Shown here piece by piece: positions 1-4,964 of a stretch of DNA of 5,876 bases; position 1 is the stretch's first letter; every line of letters starts with the position of its first letter. The notes under the pieces were generated by a model. The model was given only the letters and a program-made list of their open reading frames with translations, ran no database searches and was not told the DNA's origin. A program made the translations under genes and the position numbers. Source of the DNA: Deltaproteobacteria bacterium (GTDB taxonomy: Bacteria > Desulfobacterota > GWC2-55-46); assembly GCA_021825035.1 (NCBI GenBank), contig JAKAIQ010000139.1, positions 1 through 5,876 on the forward strand, read 5' to 3'.

Positions 1-1248
1 CAGGTCAATACAAATACCGTAGCCGCCAACCCAACGTCTAATGCGCTTCTCAACGCCAACCTCGATTCAAATTCGCCGATAACCGGTTTCGTGTTTAATT
101 CCGGGGTTAACGACACTGTAAATCTCCGCATAAATGGCGGATCAGACATTCCCGTAAGCCTCGTAACCGACGGCGGTCTCGCCTCCGGCCAGTCCTATGA
201 CGGCGGAAGCGTAGCCAACGCCATAAAGCAGGCTCTTGAATCAAAGGCCCCCGGCGACGTCATAGGCGTAAGCTACGATGACCAGTCCGGTAAGTTCACC
301 GTCACCAACACGACCGGCAATCCCGACACCCTTACCCTCGACTGGACAAATGGTTCGAGCACTGCGTCATCGCTGCTCGGGTTTAATACGAATTCCACGA
401 TGTCGGCCGGCCAGACAGATACGAGTAATTTTGCCGCAGGGGCCTTTACGCTCTCGCAGGCCGGGAATACTTCCGATTTCTCAACGCCGGTAACCGTGTA
501 TGATTCGCTCGGCAACAGCCATGTCATTACCGTGTACTTCAGGAAGGCATCGCTTGGCACGGTGGGAAACAACTGGAATTGGTATGCGGTGGTGGGCAGT
601 CAAGACAGCGTGGATGGCAAGACTGAGGTTGCTGAGGCCGGTACGTTGACGTTCAATTCGTCGGGATCATTATACTCCGCCACCAACACCGTGGGCCCAT
701 ATTACGGCTCCAGCGGGCTTACGAGCAACACCACCGGCGGCTTTAACTTCACGGGTGGAGCGCTTCAGAGCCAATTGGTCAATTTCAACTTCGGAGACAG
801 CATCGCTCAGGGGTCCACCGGGACTGACGGCACCACGCAGTATGCGACGTCTTCGGGGGTATCAAAACTTACTCAGGACGGCTATGCATCCGGGACTCTT
901 CAGAGTCTTAACGTCGGTCAGAACGGCATAATAACAGGGATATTCTCAAATGGTCAGAATTTAACTCTCGGGCAGGTCCTTGTGGCGGATTTTCCAAGCC
1001 CCGACGGACTTGCCAGCGTTGGAAATAACAATTATCAGGCGACCAACAATTCAGGCCAGCCGCTTATCGGGTCTGCGGGCAGTTCCGGAAGAGGCCTCAT
1101 TCAGTCGAGCACCCTTGAGCAGTCGAACGTCGATTTGGCGTCTGAATTCGTCAGCATGATCGCCGCTCAGCGTGGCTTCGAAGCAAATTCCAAGATAATA
1201 ACTACTACAGACCAGATACTTGCGGATCTTGTCAACCTTAAGACGTAA
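1..1248 (+). CDS. flgE: Flagellar hook protein FlgE, 5' end cut by the window
   Basis: FlgE subunits polymerise into the hook, the flexible joint between rod and filament, after export through the flagellar type III system. The frame is open from base 1, so the GTG at 91 is internal and the true start lies upstream; 415 residues are visible. Family features seen: a strand ending NLDSNSPIT (residues 20-28), the hallmark FSTPVTVYDSLGNSH (about residues 160-174), the FPSPDGLASVGNNNYQAT stretch, and the C-terminal D0 coiled-coil helix from about residue 375 (SNVDLASEFVSMIAAQRGFE) ending LVNLKT. Known FlgE proteins such as that of E. coli are about 400 residues in all, so this one is long; the excess is an insert of roughly 100 residues before the VYDSLG strand. 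A terminator follows 23 bases after the stop, so flgE appears to end its own transcript. Identity is secure; paralogues FlgF and FlgG are shorter and lack this VYDSLGN-type context. Confidence 0.94.
   Translation, partial: QVNTNTVAANPTSNALLNANLDSNSPITGFVFNSGVNDTVNLRINGGSDIPVSLVTDGGLASGQSYDGGSVANAIKQALESKAPGDVIGVSYDDQSGKFTVTNTTGNPDTLTLDWTNGSSTASSLLGFNTNSTMSAGQTDTSNFAAGAFTLSQAGNTSDFSTPVTVYDSLGNSHVITVYFRKASLGTVGNNWNWYAVVGSQDSVDGKTEVAEAGTLTFNSSGSLYSATNTVGPYYGSSGLTSNTTGGFNFTGGALQSQLVNFNFGDSIAQGSTGTDGTTQYATSSGVSKLTQDGYASGTLQSLNVGQNGIITGIFSNGQNLTLGQVLVADFPSPDGLASVGNNNYQATNNSGQPLIGSAGSSGRGLIQSSTLEQSNVDLASEFVSMIAAQRGFEANSKIITTTDQILADLVNLKT
97..408 (+). other. flgE: Flagellin/hook-associated IN-like domain inserted in FlgE
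   Basis: This part of flgE encodes about 104 residues lying between the strand NLDSNSPIT and the FSTPVTVYDSLG strand, which are only about 20 residues apart in enteric FlgE. The insert follows the layout of the flagellin hook IN motif known in flagellin, FlgL and FliD: NDTVNLRINGG, a linker, GGSVANAIKQALES, then VSYDDQSGKFTVTN, a strand LTLDW, and SSLLGFNTNST at the end. That resemblance is pattern recognition from the sequence, not a profile search. It probably forms a surface-exposed outer domain of the hook. Confidence 0.6.
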
Positions 1249-1270
1249 TTCATTCGCCGTCTTATACGGA

Positions 1271-1335
1271 TTGAGGGTTGAAGCTCCATGAGCGCGACTT
1301 CCGGTCATACGCTGTGGAGTTTCAACTCAATTTTT
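1271..1335 (+). terminator. Rho-independent terminator after flgE
   Basis: A long imperfect hairpin starts 23 bases after the flgE stop. The arms 1271-1288 and 1315-1330 pair over 16 positions, with one G-U pair and a two-base GG bulge at 1276-1277. Inside it AGCG (1291-1294) pairs with CGCT (1310-1313), and GAC (1296-1298) with GTC (1304-1306) around TTCCG. The outer arm is followed directly by TTTTT (1331-1335), then AAATCTTTAT. The T run lies only on the + side, so it should end transcripts coming from flgE. Confidence 0.8.
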
Positions 1336-1418
1336 AAATCTTTATCCGGATTGTAGTTCTTTTGACATACGCATGTGTCTTCCATAGTCATAATTCTGAC
1401 GTAATCATATCCAATCAT
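1305..1418 (-). CDS. Possible small protein of 37 residues, unknown function
   Basis: On the minus strand an ATG at 1418 opens 37 codons ending with TGA at 1307-1305. GGAG of a GGAGAAG purine run lies 7 bases before the ATG, a well-placed ribosome site. The frame is also open upstream to a TAA at 1508-1506, 67 codons in all including the stop, although no ATG, GTG or TTG occurs in that extension. The product begins MIGYDYVRIMTMEDTCVCQK; it has a CxC pair and a lysine-rich C-terminal half, with no signal peptide or membrane segment. I recognise no family. It runs opposite to all its neighbours, its end overlaps the flgE terminator hairpin, and no clear promoter is visible for it. It may be a chance ORF in a regulatory gap. 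Confidence 0.22.
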   Translation of the reverse strand: MIGYDYVRIMTMEDTCVCQKNYNPDKDLKIELKLHSV

Positions 1419-1537
1419 TTGACTTCTCCATATCTCACCAAAGCCTACGGCTAAGTTGACATTTTCAGTTTTTATTTTCTTTAAGTAATTTATGTAGTTG
1501 CATGTTTAATGTTGATCGGCATATTCCATGCAGATTG
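1336..1537. promoter_or_regulatory. AT-rich gap upstream of the fliL promoter
   Basis: About 200 bases between the flgE terminator and the fliL promoter carry no confident gene. They contain small inverted repeats: GACATA/TGTGTC around CGCA (1364-1379, with one G-T pair), AGCC/GGCT around TAC (1442-1452) and CATGC (1527-1531) facing GCATG (1540-1544). The word GCATG or its complement occurs at 1371, 1500, 1527 and 1540. Sigma-54 promoters need an upstream activator site, commonly 100-200 bases away, so this stretch is where one would be expected. Which repeat, if any, is that site cannot be told from the sequence alone. Confidence 0.35.
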
Positions 1538-1552
1538 TGGCATGACTATTGC
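1538..1552 (+). promoter_or_regulatory. Sigma-54 (RpoN) -24/-12 promoter of the fliL operon
   Basis: The sequence TGGCATGACTATTGC matches the sigma-54 consensus TGGCACG-N4-TTGC at all but one fixed position (T for C at 1543). The key GG (1539-1540) and GC (1551-1552) have the required 12-base register. Transcription would start near 1564, giving a leader of about 44 bases before the fliL ATG. Sigma-54 with an NtrC-type activator (FlrC, FleR or FlbD class) drives middle flagellar genes in many proteobacteria. The site lies between the flgE terminator and the first gene of the operon, as expected for a real promoter. Confidence 0.82.
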
Positions 1553-1594
1553 GATATAACGAAAATTGATTATTTTATGAAACCTTAGCATCAG

Positions 1595-1601
1595 AGAGGA
1601 G
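1595..1601 (+). promoter_or_regulatory. Ribosome binding site of fliL
   Basis: AGAGGAG lies six bases before the ATG at 1608. It is among the strongest Shine-Dalgarno matches in the window, as expected for the first gene of the operon, and it fixes the fliL start. Confidence 0.85.
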
Positions 1602-1607
1602 TTTGAT

Positions 1608-2120
1608 ATGGCAGAGGAAGCTGCGGCGGAAGCAAAGGCCGAGCCGAAGAAAAAAGGGAAATTGTTATTAATCGTCCTGATAATTTTGATTGCTGTGGCC
1701 GGCGCCGCGGCATTCATGTGGCTGAGGTTTGGCGCCGCTTCGAAAGCGAGTAAGCCGGATGCAACTGAGGTTTCCGCCAAGGAGCACGGGGATGAGAATA
1801 AAGACGCCAAGGACGGGGCAGGAACGGTATACAACCTTGACCCATTCATTGTAAATCTCCAGGACAATTCCGGCACGAGGTATCTAAAATTGACGATAAA
1901 TCTTGAGCTCGCGCCATCCTCGTCTACCGCCGAATTGGCGGCCAAGACCGCCAAGATCAGGGATGCCCTGATCGTGCTTCTCAGCAGCAAAAGCTATGCT
2001 GACATCGGGACGGTCGAAGGTAAATATCAGCTCAGGGATGAAATCGTGGCGAGAGTCAATCAATTCCTCGTGAAAAGCCACGTGAAAACCGCGTATTTTA
2101 CGGATTTTGTCGTTCAGTAG
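1608..2120 (+). CDS. fliL: Flagellar basal body-associated protein FliL
   Basis: FliL is a single-pass inner-membrane protein that sits around the stator units of the motor and supports torque or stator stability. The 170-residue product has a short Ala/Glu/Lys-rich cytoplasmic N-terminus, a positive patch KKKGK (14-18), one membrane helix at about 18-38, an acidic/lysine-rich periplasmic linker (about 45-72) and then the FliL domain: YNLDPFIVNLQD (75-86), RYLKLTINLEL (91-101), an Ala/Lys-rich helix (108-127), the DIGTVEGKYQLRDEIVARVNQFL region (132-154) and the closing VKTAYFTDFVVQ strand. Length and order are normal for the family. It is the first gene after the sigma-54 promoter and has a strong ribosome site; fliM starts 38 bases later. 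motA and motB, which often neighbour fliL, are not next to it here. Identification is confident. Confidence 0.95.
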   Translation: MAEEAAAEAKAEPKKKGKLLLIVLIILIAVAGAAAFMWLRFGAASKASKPDATEVSAKEHGDENKDAKDGAGTVYNLDPFIVNLQDNSGTRYLKLTINLELAPSSSTAELAAKTAKIRDALIVLLSSKSYADIGTVEGKYQLRDEIVARVNQFLVKSHVKTAYFTDFVVQ

Positions 2121-2145
2121 TTGTCCATATCTCTATAAAAGTCTC

Positions 2146-2152
2146 AAAGAGG
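2146..2152 (+). promoter_or_regulatory. Ribosome binding site of fliM
   Basis: AAAGAGG ends six bases before the ATG at 2159 and supports that start, which also gives the expected N-terminal CheY-binding peptide. Confidence 0.7.
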
Positions 2153-2158
2153 TTAGAA

Positions 2159-3160
2159 ATGGCTGAACAGATTCTGACGCAGGTCGAAGTTGACGCTCTT
2201 CTCAAGGGCCTTTCGAACGGGCAGATAGAAACCGAATCTCACGCAATGGCAGATGACGAAGGCGGCGTCAGAACTTTTGATTTCCGTAACCAGGAAAGAG
2301 CTATAAGGGGCAGGATGCACGCCCTTGACATGATATGCGAAAAGTTCTGCCGGAATGTCAGGGGGGCAATGTTCAGCCTTACCGGAAGAAAGACCGTCGA
2401 TGTAAGATTCGATGGCGTAAAAATGATGAGATATGAAGACTTCGTCAGCAATCTCAAGATGCCGTCGAGCCTTAATGTTTTTCAGGTTCCTCCGTTGAGG
2501 GGCCAGTGCGTGCTGGCGATAGATCCGAACCTCGTTTATATCATGGTGGACAGTTATTTTGGAGGCGAATGCAGATTTTATACCAGGATCGAAGGGAGGG
2601 ATTTCACGAACGTCGAGCAGGGTTTCATAAGAAAGGTCGCCGATGTCATGTTTCACGAAATGACGGGATTGTGGCGGGGCGTCCATCCTCTGGACTTTAA
2701 ATTCGTAAGGGCCGAGATGAACCCCCAATTCGTGAACATAGCCAGTCATAGCGACATGGTTCTTGTCTCGTCGTTCAAGATGGAGATCGAAAGCACGGTT
2801 GATAATTTTTTCTTTTGCATGCCGTTCTCGACCATTGAGACCATAAAGGACAAACTCTATGGGATGCAGCAGGATGCGAGTTATGCCGATAAAAACTGGA
2901 GCGAGAGACTCAGGGAACGTTTCGGTCAGGTACCGCTTTCACTCTCGGTCGAAATAGGGAAGGCCGAGATAAGCGTCTCCGAACTTCTGAGCCTTAAGGT
3001 TGGCGACATAATCCAGCTCGGCCGCAAAATCAAGGATCCGCTTGATGCGAACATTGAAGGTATGCCGAAATTAATCGTAAAGCCCGGCACGGCGGACGGC
3101 AATTATGCCGTGAAGATTTTATTTGCGACTAAAGAAGGGAGCAATCGGTATGACGGATAA
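2159..3160 (+). CDS. fliM: Flagellar motor switch protein FliM
   Basis: FliM is the C-ring protein that binds CheY-P and passes the signal to FliG. The 333-residue product has the N-terminal CheY-P-binding segment (ILTQVEVDALLKGL, 5-18), a linker, the CheC-like middle domain (about 40-230) and a C-terminal SpoA domain (about 255-322) resembling FliN: PLSLSVEIGKAEISVSELLSLKVGD. Typical middle-domain stretches are IEGRDFTNVEQ (144-154), MNPQFVNIASHSDMV (187-201) and MPFSTIETIKDKL (221-233). The family GGXG motif that contacts FliG reads GGEC (135-138), so the last glycine is a cysteine. Length is normal and the frame intact, so the protein should be functional. The end overlaps the first likely fliN start by 11 bases, which suggests coupled translation of two proteins that assemble together. 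Confidence 0.96.
   Translation: MAEQILTQVEVDALLKGLSNGQIETESHAMADDEGGVRTFDFRNQERAIRGRMHALDMICEKFCRNVRGAMFSLTGRKTVDVRFDGVKMMRYEDFVSNLKMPSSLNVFQVPPLRGQCVLAIDPNLVYIMVDSYFGGECRFYTRIEGRDFTNVEQGFIRKVADVMFHEMTGLWRGVHPLDFKFVRAEMNPQFVNIASHSDMVLVSSFKMEIESTVDNFFFCMPFSTIETIKDKLYGMQQDASYADKNWSERLRERFGQVPLSLSVEIGKAEISVSELLSLKVGDIIQLGRKIKDPLDANIEGMPKLIVKPGTADGNYAVKILFATKEGSNRYDG
3134..3141 (+). promoter_or_regulatory. Ribosome binding site for the upstream fliN start
   Basis: GAAGGGAG inside the end of fliM lies eight bases before the ATG at 3150. A second strong site, GGAGGA at 3164-3169, lies seven bases before an in-frame ATG at 3177, so two initiation points compete. Confidence 0.6.
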
Positions 3161-3566
3161 TCTGGAGGAATCTGGGATGAGTTCGGATATTGAATCTCAA
3201 TGGAATGAGGCGCTCTCCGAACAAAAAGAAAGCGGAGCAAAGAAGCCTGAAGAATCTGTCAGGCCGGCGAGCTTCAATCAGCTCAAGCAGGAAAGCGCCG
3301 GACCTATCGGGAACATCGACATGATACTCGATATACCGGTAACGATCTCCGTTGAGGTAGGCAGGACAAAAATAATAGTCAAAGACCTTCTCCATCTCAG
3401 CCAGGGCTCGGTTGTCGAACTCGACAAGCTGGCCGGCGAACCGATGGAGATACTGGTTAACGGCAGGCTCATAGCCAAGGGGGAGGCCGTGGTGGTAAAC
3501 GAAAAGTTCGGCATAAAGCTGACGGATATTGTAAGCGCCGCCGAAAGGATTAACAACCTGAAATGA
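3150..3566 (+). CDS. fliN: Flagellar motor switch protein FliN
   Basis: FliN forms the base of the C-ring with FliM and also helps dock export substrates with FliH. From the ATG at 3150 the product has 138 residues: a polar, poorly conserved N-terminal part (1-55) rich in Glu, Ser and Lys, then one SpoA domain (about 56-138). That domain shows the family pattern IDMILDIPVTISVEVGRTK (56-74), the KDLLHLSQGSVVELDKLAGE stretch (78-97), ILVNGRLIAKGEAVVVN (101-117) and FGIKLTDIV (120-128). There is no N-terminal CheC phosphatase domain, so this is FliN rather than FliY. An in-frame ATG at 3177 would give 129 residues and has an equally good ribosome site; I prefer 3150 because it overlaps fliM, but both may be used. 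The far upstream TTG at 3123 is unlikely because it lies deep in fliM and lacks a site. fliO begins in the stop codon. Confidence 0.95.
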   Translation: MTDNLEESGMSSDIESQWNEALSEQKESGAKKPEESVRPASFNQLKQESAGPIGNIDMILDIPVTISVEVGRTKIIVKDLLHLSQGSVVELDKLAGEPMEILVNGRLIAKGEAVVVNEKFGIKLTDIVSAAERINNLK

Positions 3567-3901
3567 CCGATTCGTACCTCTACCTTCTTTTAAGAGGCGT
3601 CCTGACGCTGGTCCTCGTCCTCGGACTCATGGGCATTTTTCTTTATGCGCTCAAGCACTTCATGAGATCGCCGGTTGCCGGGAGTGGATCTTTTACGCCG
3701 ATGAAGGTCTTAAGCTCATCATTTCTGGGCCAGAAAAAAAATGTCGCGATAGTCGATGTGGCCGGCGAGATACTTGTTCTGGGGATAACTCAAAACTCAA
3801 TAACATTGCTGGCAAAAGTCGAACAACCGGAAATTAAGGAAGAGTTGAGGAAGATGAACGCGAGAAGGCCAAGGCCTTTTTTTAATTTTATCTCTAAATG
3901 A
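3563..3901 (+). CDS. fliO: Flagellar biosynthesis protein FliO
   Basis: FliO is a small bitopic membrane protein that acts as a chaperone for assembly of the FliP ring of the export gate. The 112-residue product has a short N-terminus, a single membrane helix (about 8-30, LLLRGVLTLVLVLGLMGIFL), a basic juxtamembrane stretch (KHFMR) and a cytoplasmic domain with the usual FliO pattern: PMKVLSSSFLGQKKNVAIVDVAGEILVLGIT (46-76) followed by SITLLAKVE. The tail is basic and proline-containing (RRPRPFF). The ATG overlaps the fliN stop as ATGA, and its own TGA overlaps the fliP ATG in the same way, so translation of the three genes is probably coupled. AAAGGA 13 bases upstream is a distant ribosome site. 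FliO sequences diverge widely, so position between fliN and fliP supports the call. Confidence 0.9.
   Translation: MTDSYLYLLLRGVLTLVLVLGLMGIFLYALKHFMRSPVAGSGSFTPMKVLSSSFLGQKKNVAIVDVAGEILVLGITQNSITLLAKVEQPEIKEELRKMNARRPRPFFNFISK
3862..3883 (+). other. Terminator-like hairpin with T7 run at the fliO/fliP junction
   Basis: Within the last codons of fliO, AAGGC (3865-3869) pairs with GCCTT (3874-3878) around CAAG. The stem can lengthen by G-U and A-U pairs to 3862/3881. Seven T's (3877-3883) form the 3' side and tail. The fliP ATG follows 14 bases later, without a visible Shine-Dalgarno. It could cause pausing, partial termination or slippage, or merely reflect the codons for Arg-Pro-Phe-Phe. 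Confidence 0.3.
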
Positions 3902-4653
3902 AGAAAATATCCTGTTCCACATCGATGGCCATGCTTTCGCTCCTTATCGCGGCGCCATCCGCTTTAGCGGCAGACCCAATTGGCATGCCGGGCTTGACTC
4001 TTACGCTCGGCAGCCAGGGGCCTCATGAAGTCGCAACCGCCGTACAGATAATCATACTTCTTACCGTTCTTACGCTCGCGCCGGCGATTATCCTGATGAT
4101 GACCTCGTTCACGAGGCTTGTAATCGTCTTTTCCATATTGAGGCAGGCGCTCGGCGTTCAGCAGTCGCCTCCAAACCAGGTCATCATAGGGCTCGCCCTT
4201 TTTCTTACGTTCTTCATAATGTCCCCCACGATCAACAAGGTCAACGAAGAGGCTCTGAAGCCATATATGCAGGGCGGCATATCGCAGGAATCCGCCCTCA
4301 GCAAAGGCCTTGCGCCTTTGAGAAACTTCATGCTCAACAATACCAGGGAAAAGGATCTGGCGCTCTTTATAAAGCTTTCTAAAATCGACACCCCGAAGAC
4401 CAGGGATGACATTCCAACGACGGCCGTCATCCCGGCTTTCGTAACGAGCGAGCTTAAAACCGCTTTCCAGATAGGTTTTCTTATTTATCTTCCGTTTCTT
4501 ATCATAGACATGGTTGTGGCAAGCGTGCTCATGTCAATGGGTATGATGATGCTTCCGCCGGTCATGATATCGTTACCGTTCAAACTGATGCTTTTTGTCC
4601 TCGTGGACGGTTGGTATCTTCTGGTCGGCTCTCTTGTCAGGAGTTTTCATTGA
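3898..4653 (+). CDS. fliP: Flagellar export gate protein FliP
   Basis: FliP forms the five-fold core of the FliPQR export gate in the inner membrane inside the MS ring. The 251-residue product starts with a cleavable signal peptide, as is usual for FliP: basic MKK, a hydrophobic core (10-20) and a likely cut after SALA (residue 24). Four membrane segments follow: about 46-68, 94-110, 188-210 and 225-246. Family signatures seen are MMTSFTRLVIVFSILRQALG (67-86) with QQSPPNQ (88-94), the periplasmic loop with LAPLRNFMLNNTREKDLALF (138-157), and the Met-rich MSMGMMMLPP (212-221), which corresponds to the methionine gasket closing the pore. The ATG overlaps the fliO stop (ATGA). No ribosome site is visible close by, so initiation probably depends on coupling to fliO. 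The type III homologue (SctR family) is excluded by the flagellar context. Confidence 0.96.
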   Translation: MKKISCSTSMAMLSLLIAAPSALAADPIGMPGLTLTLGSQGPHEVATAVQIIILLTVLTLAPAIILMMTSFTRLVIVFSILRQALGVQQSPPNQVIIGLALFLTFFIMSPTINKVNEEALKPYMQGGISQESALSKGLAPLRNFMLNNTREKDLALFIKLSKIDTPKTRDDIPTTAVIPAFVTSELKTAFQIGFLIYLPFLIIDMVVASVLMSMGMMMLPPVMISLPFKLMLFVLVDGWYLLVGSLVRSFH

Positions 4654-4673
4654 ATTTTAACCTTGAACGTAAA

Positions 4674-4678
4674 AAGGA
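4674..4678 (+). promoter_or_regulatory. Ribosome binding site of fliQ
   Basis: AAGGA lies only three bases before the ATG at 4682, a short spacing, but no other in-frame start fits the family's usual N-terminus better. Confidence 0.5.
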
Positions 4679-4681
4679 AAA

Positions 4682-4951
4682 ATGACGCCGGAATTCGTAA
4701 CGAGCGTTGGAAAGGAAGCTATAGAAGTGATACTGATGCTTTCAGCCCCTGTCTTGCTTGCCGGGATGGCGGTCGGGCTGGCAGTGAGCATTTTTCAGGC
4801 TGTTACCCAGATACAGGAAGCGACTCTGTCTTTCGTGCCGAAGATTTTGGCTGTATTCCTTGTTCTTCTGGCTATGGCTCCCTGGATGATAGGAGTTATA
4901 CTGAGGTTTACAAGCGAGATATTCATAAATATTCCAAACTATATAAGATAA
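4682..4951 (+). CDS. fliQ: Flagellar export gate protein FliQ
   Basis: FliQ subunits wrap around the FliP-FliR cone and complete the flagellar export gate. The product is 89 residues, the usual length, with two membrane hairpin segments (about 15-40 and 52-77). Family features are the N-terminal VGKEAIEVILMLSAPVLLAGM (9-29), the GLAVSIFQAVTQIQEATLSFVPKI stretch (32-55), whose polar turn QIQE lies between the helices at the inner end of the gate, and the MAPWM motif (65-69) followed by the C-terminal FTSEIF. It begins 28 bases after fliP and is followed by fliR after 13 bases, the standard fliP-fliQ-fliR order in which the stoichiometric partners of one complex are made together. The frame is intact. 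Confidence 0.96.
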   Translation: MTPEFVTSVGKEAIEVILMLSAPVLLAGMAVGLAVSIFQAVTQIQEATLSFVPKILAVFLVLLAMAPWMIGVILRFTSEIFINIPNYIR

Positions 4952-4964
4952 TCTACTGAATTTC

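Noticed and set aside
75..82. Exact GCCGATAA, the sigma-28 (FliA) -10 consensus
   Set aside because: It lies inside flgE, the expected -35 position reads CCAA-like sequence instead of TAAA, and no gene starts just downstream.
555..569. TGGCACG, a perfect sigma-54 -24 half
   Set aside because: The -12 position reads GAAA instead of TTGC, and the site is inside flgE coding sequence.
1288..1356. 22-codon + strand ORF starting at ATG 1288
   Set aside because: It lies within the terminator hairpin, has no properly spaced ribosome site and resembles no family.
1362..1394. TTGACA followed by CATAAT
   Set aside because: The spacer is 21 bases, too long for a sigma-70 promoter.
1456..1484. TTGACA with an AT-rich region downstream, a possible sigma-70 promoter
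   Set aside because: At 17-base spacing the -10 would be CTTTAA; no good TATAAT match at an allowed spacing.
1502..1588. 28-codon + strand ORF spanning the sigma-54 promoter
   Set aside because: No ribosome site, and most of it lies upstream of the predicted transcription start; likely chance.
1490..1990. Minus-strand ORF of 166 codons opposite fliL
   Set aside because: It is the antisense shadow of fliL; its composition mirrors the fliL codons and it covers the fliL promoter.
2121..2158. TATAAA in the fliL-fliM gap as an internal promoter
   Set aside because: No matching -35 at 16-18 bases upstream; the gap is short and consistent with one transcript.
4663..4959. 98-codon + strand ORF overlapping fliQ
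   Set aside because: It is an out-of-frame shadow; fliQ in the other frame has clear family motifs and fits the gene order.
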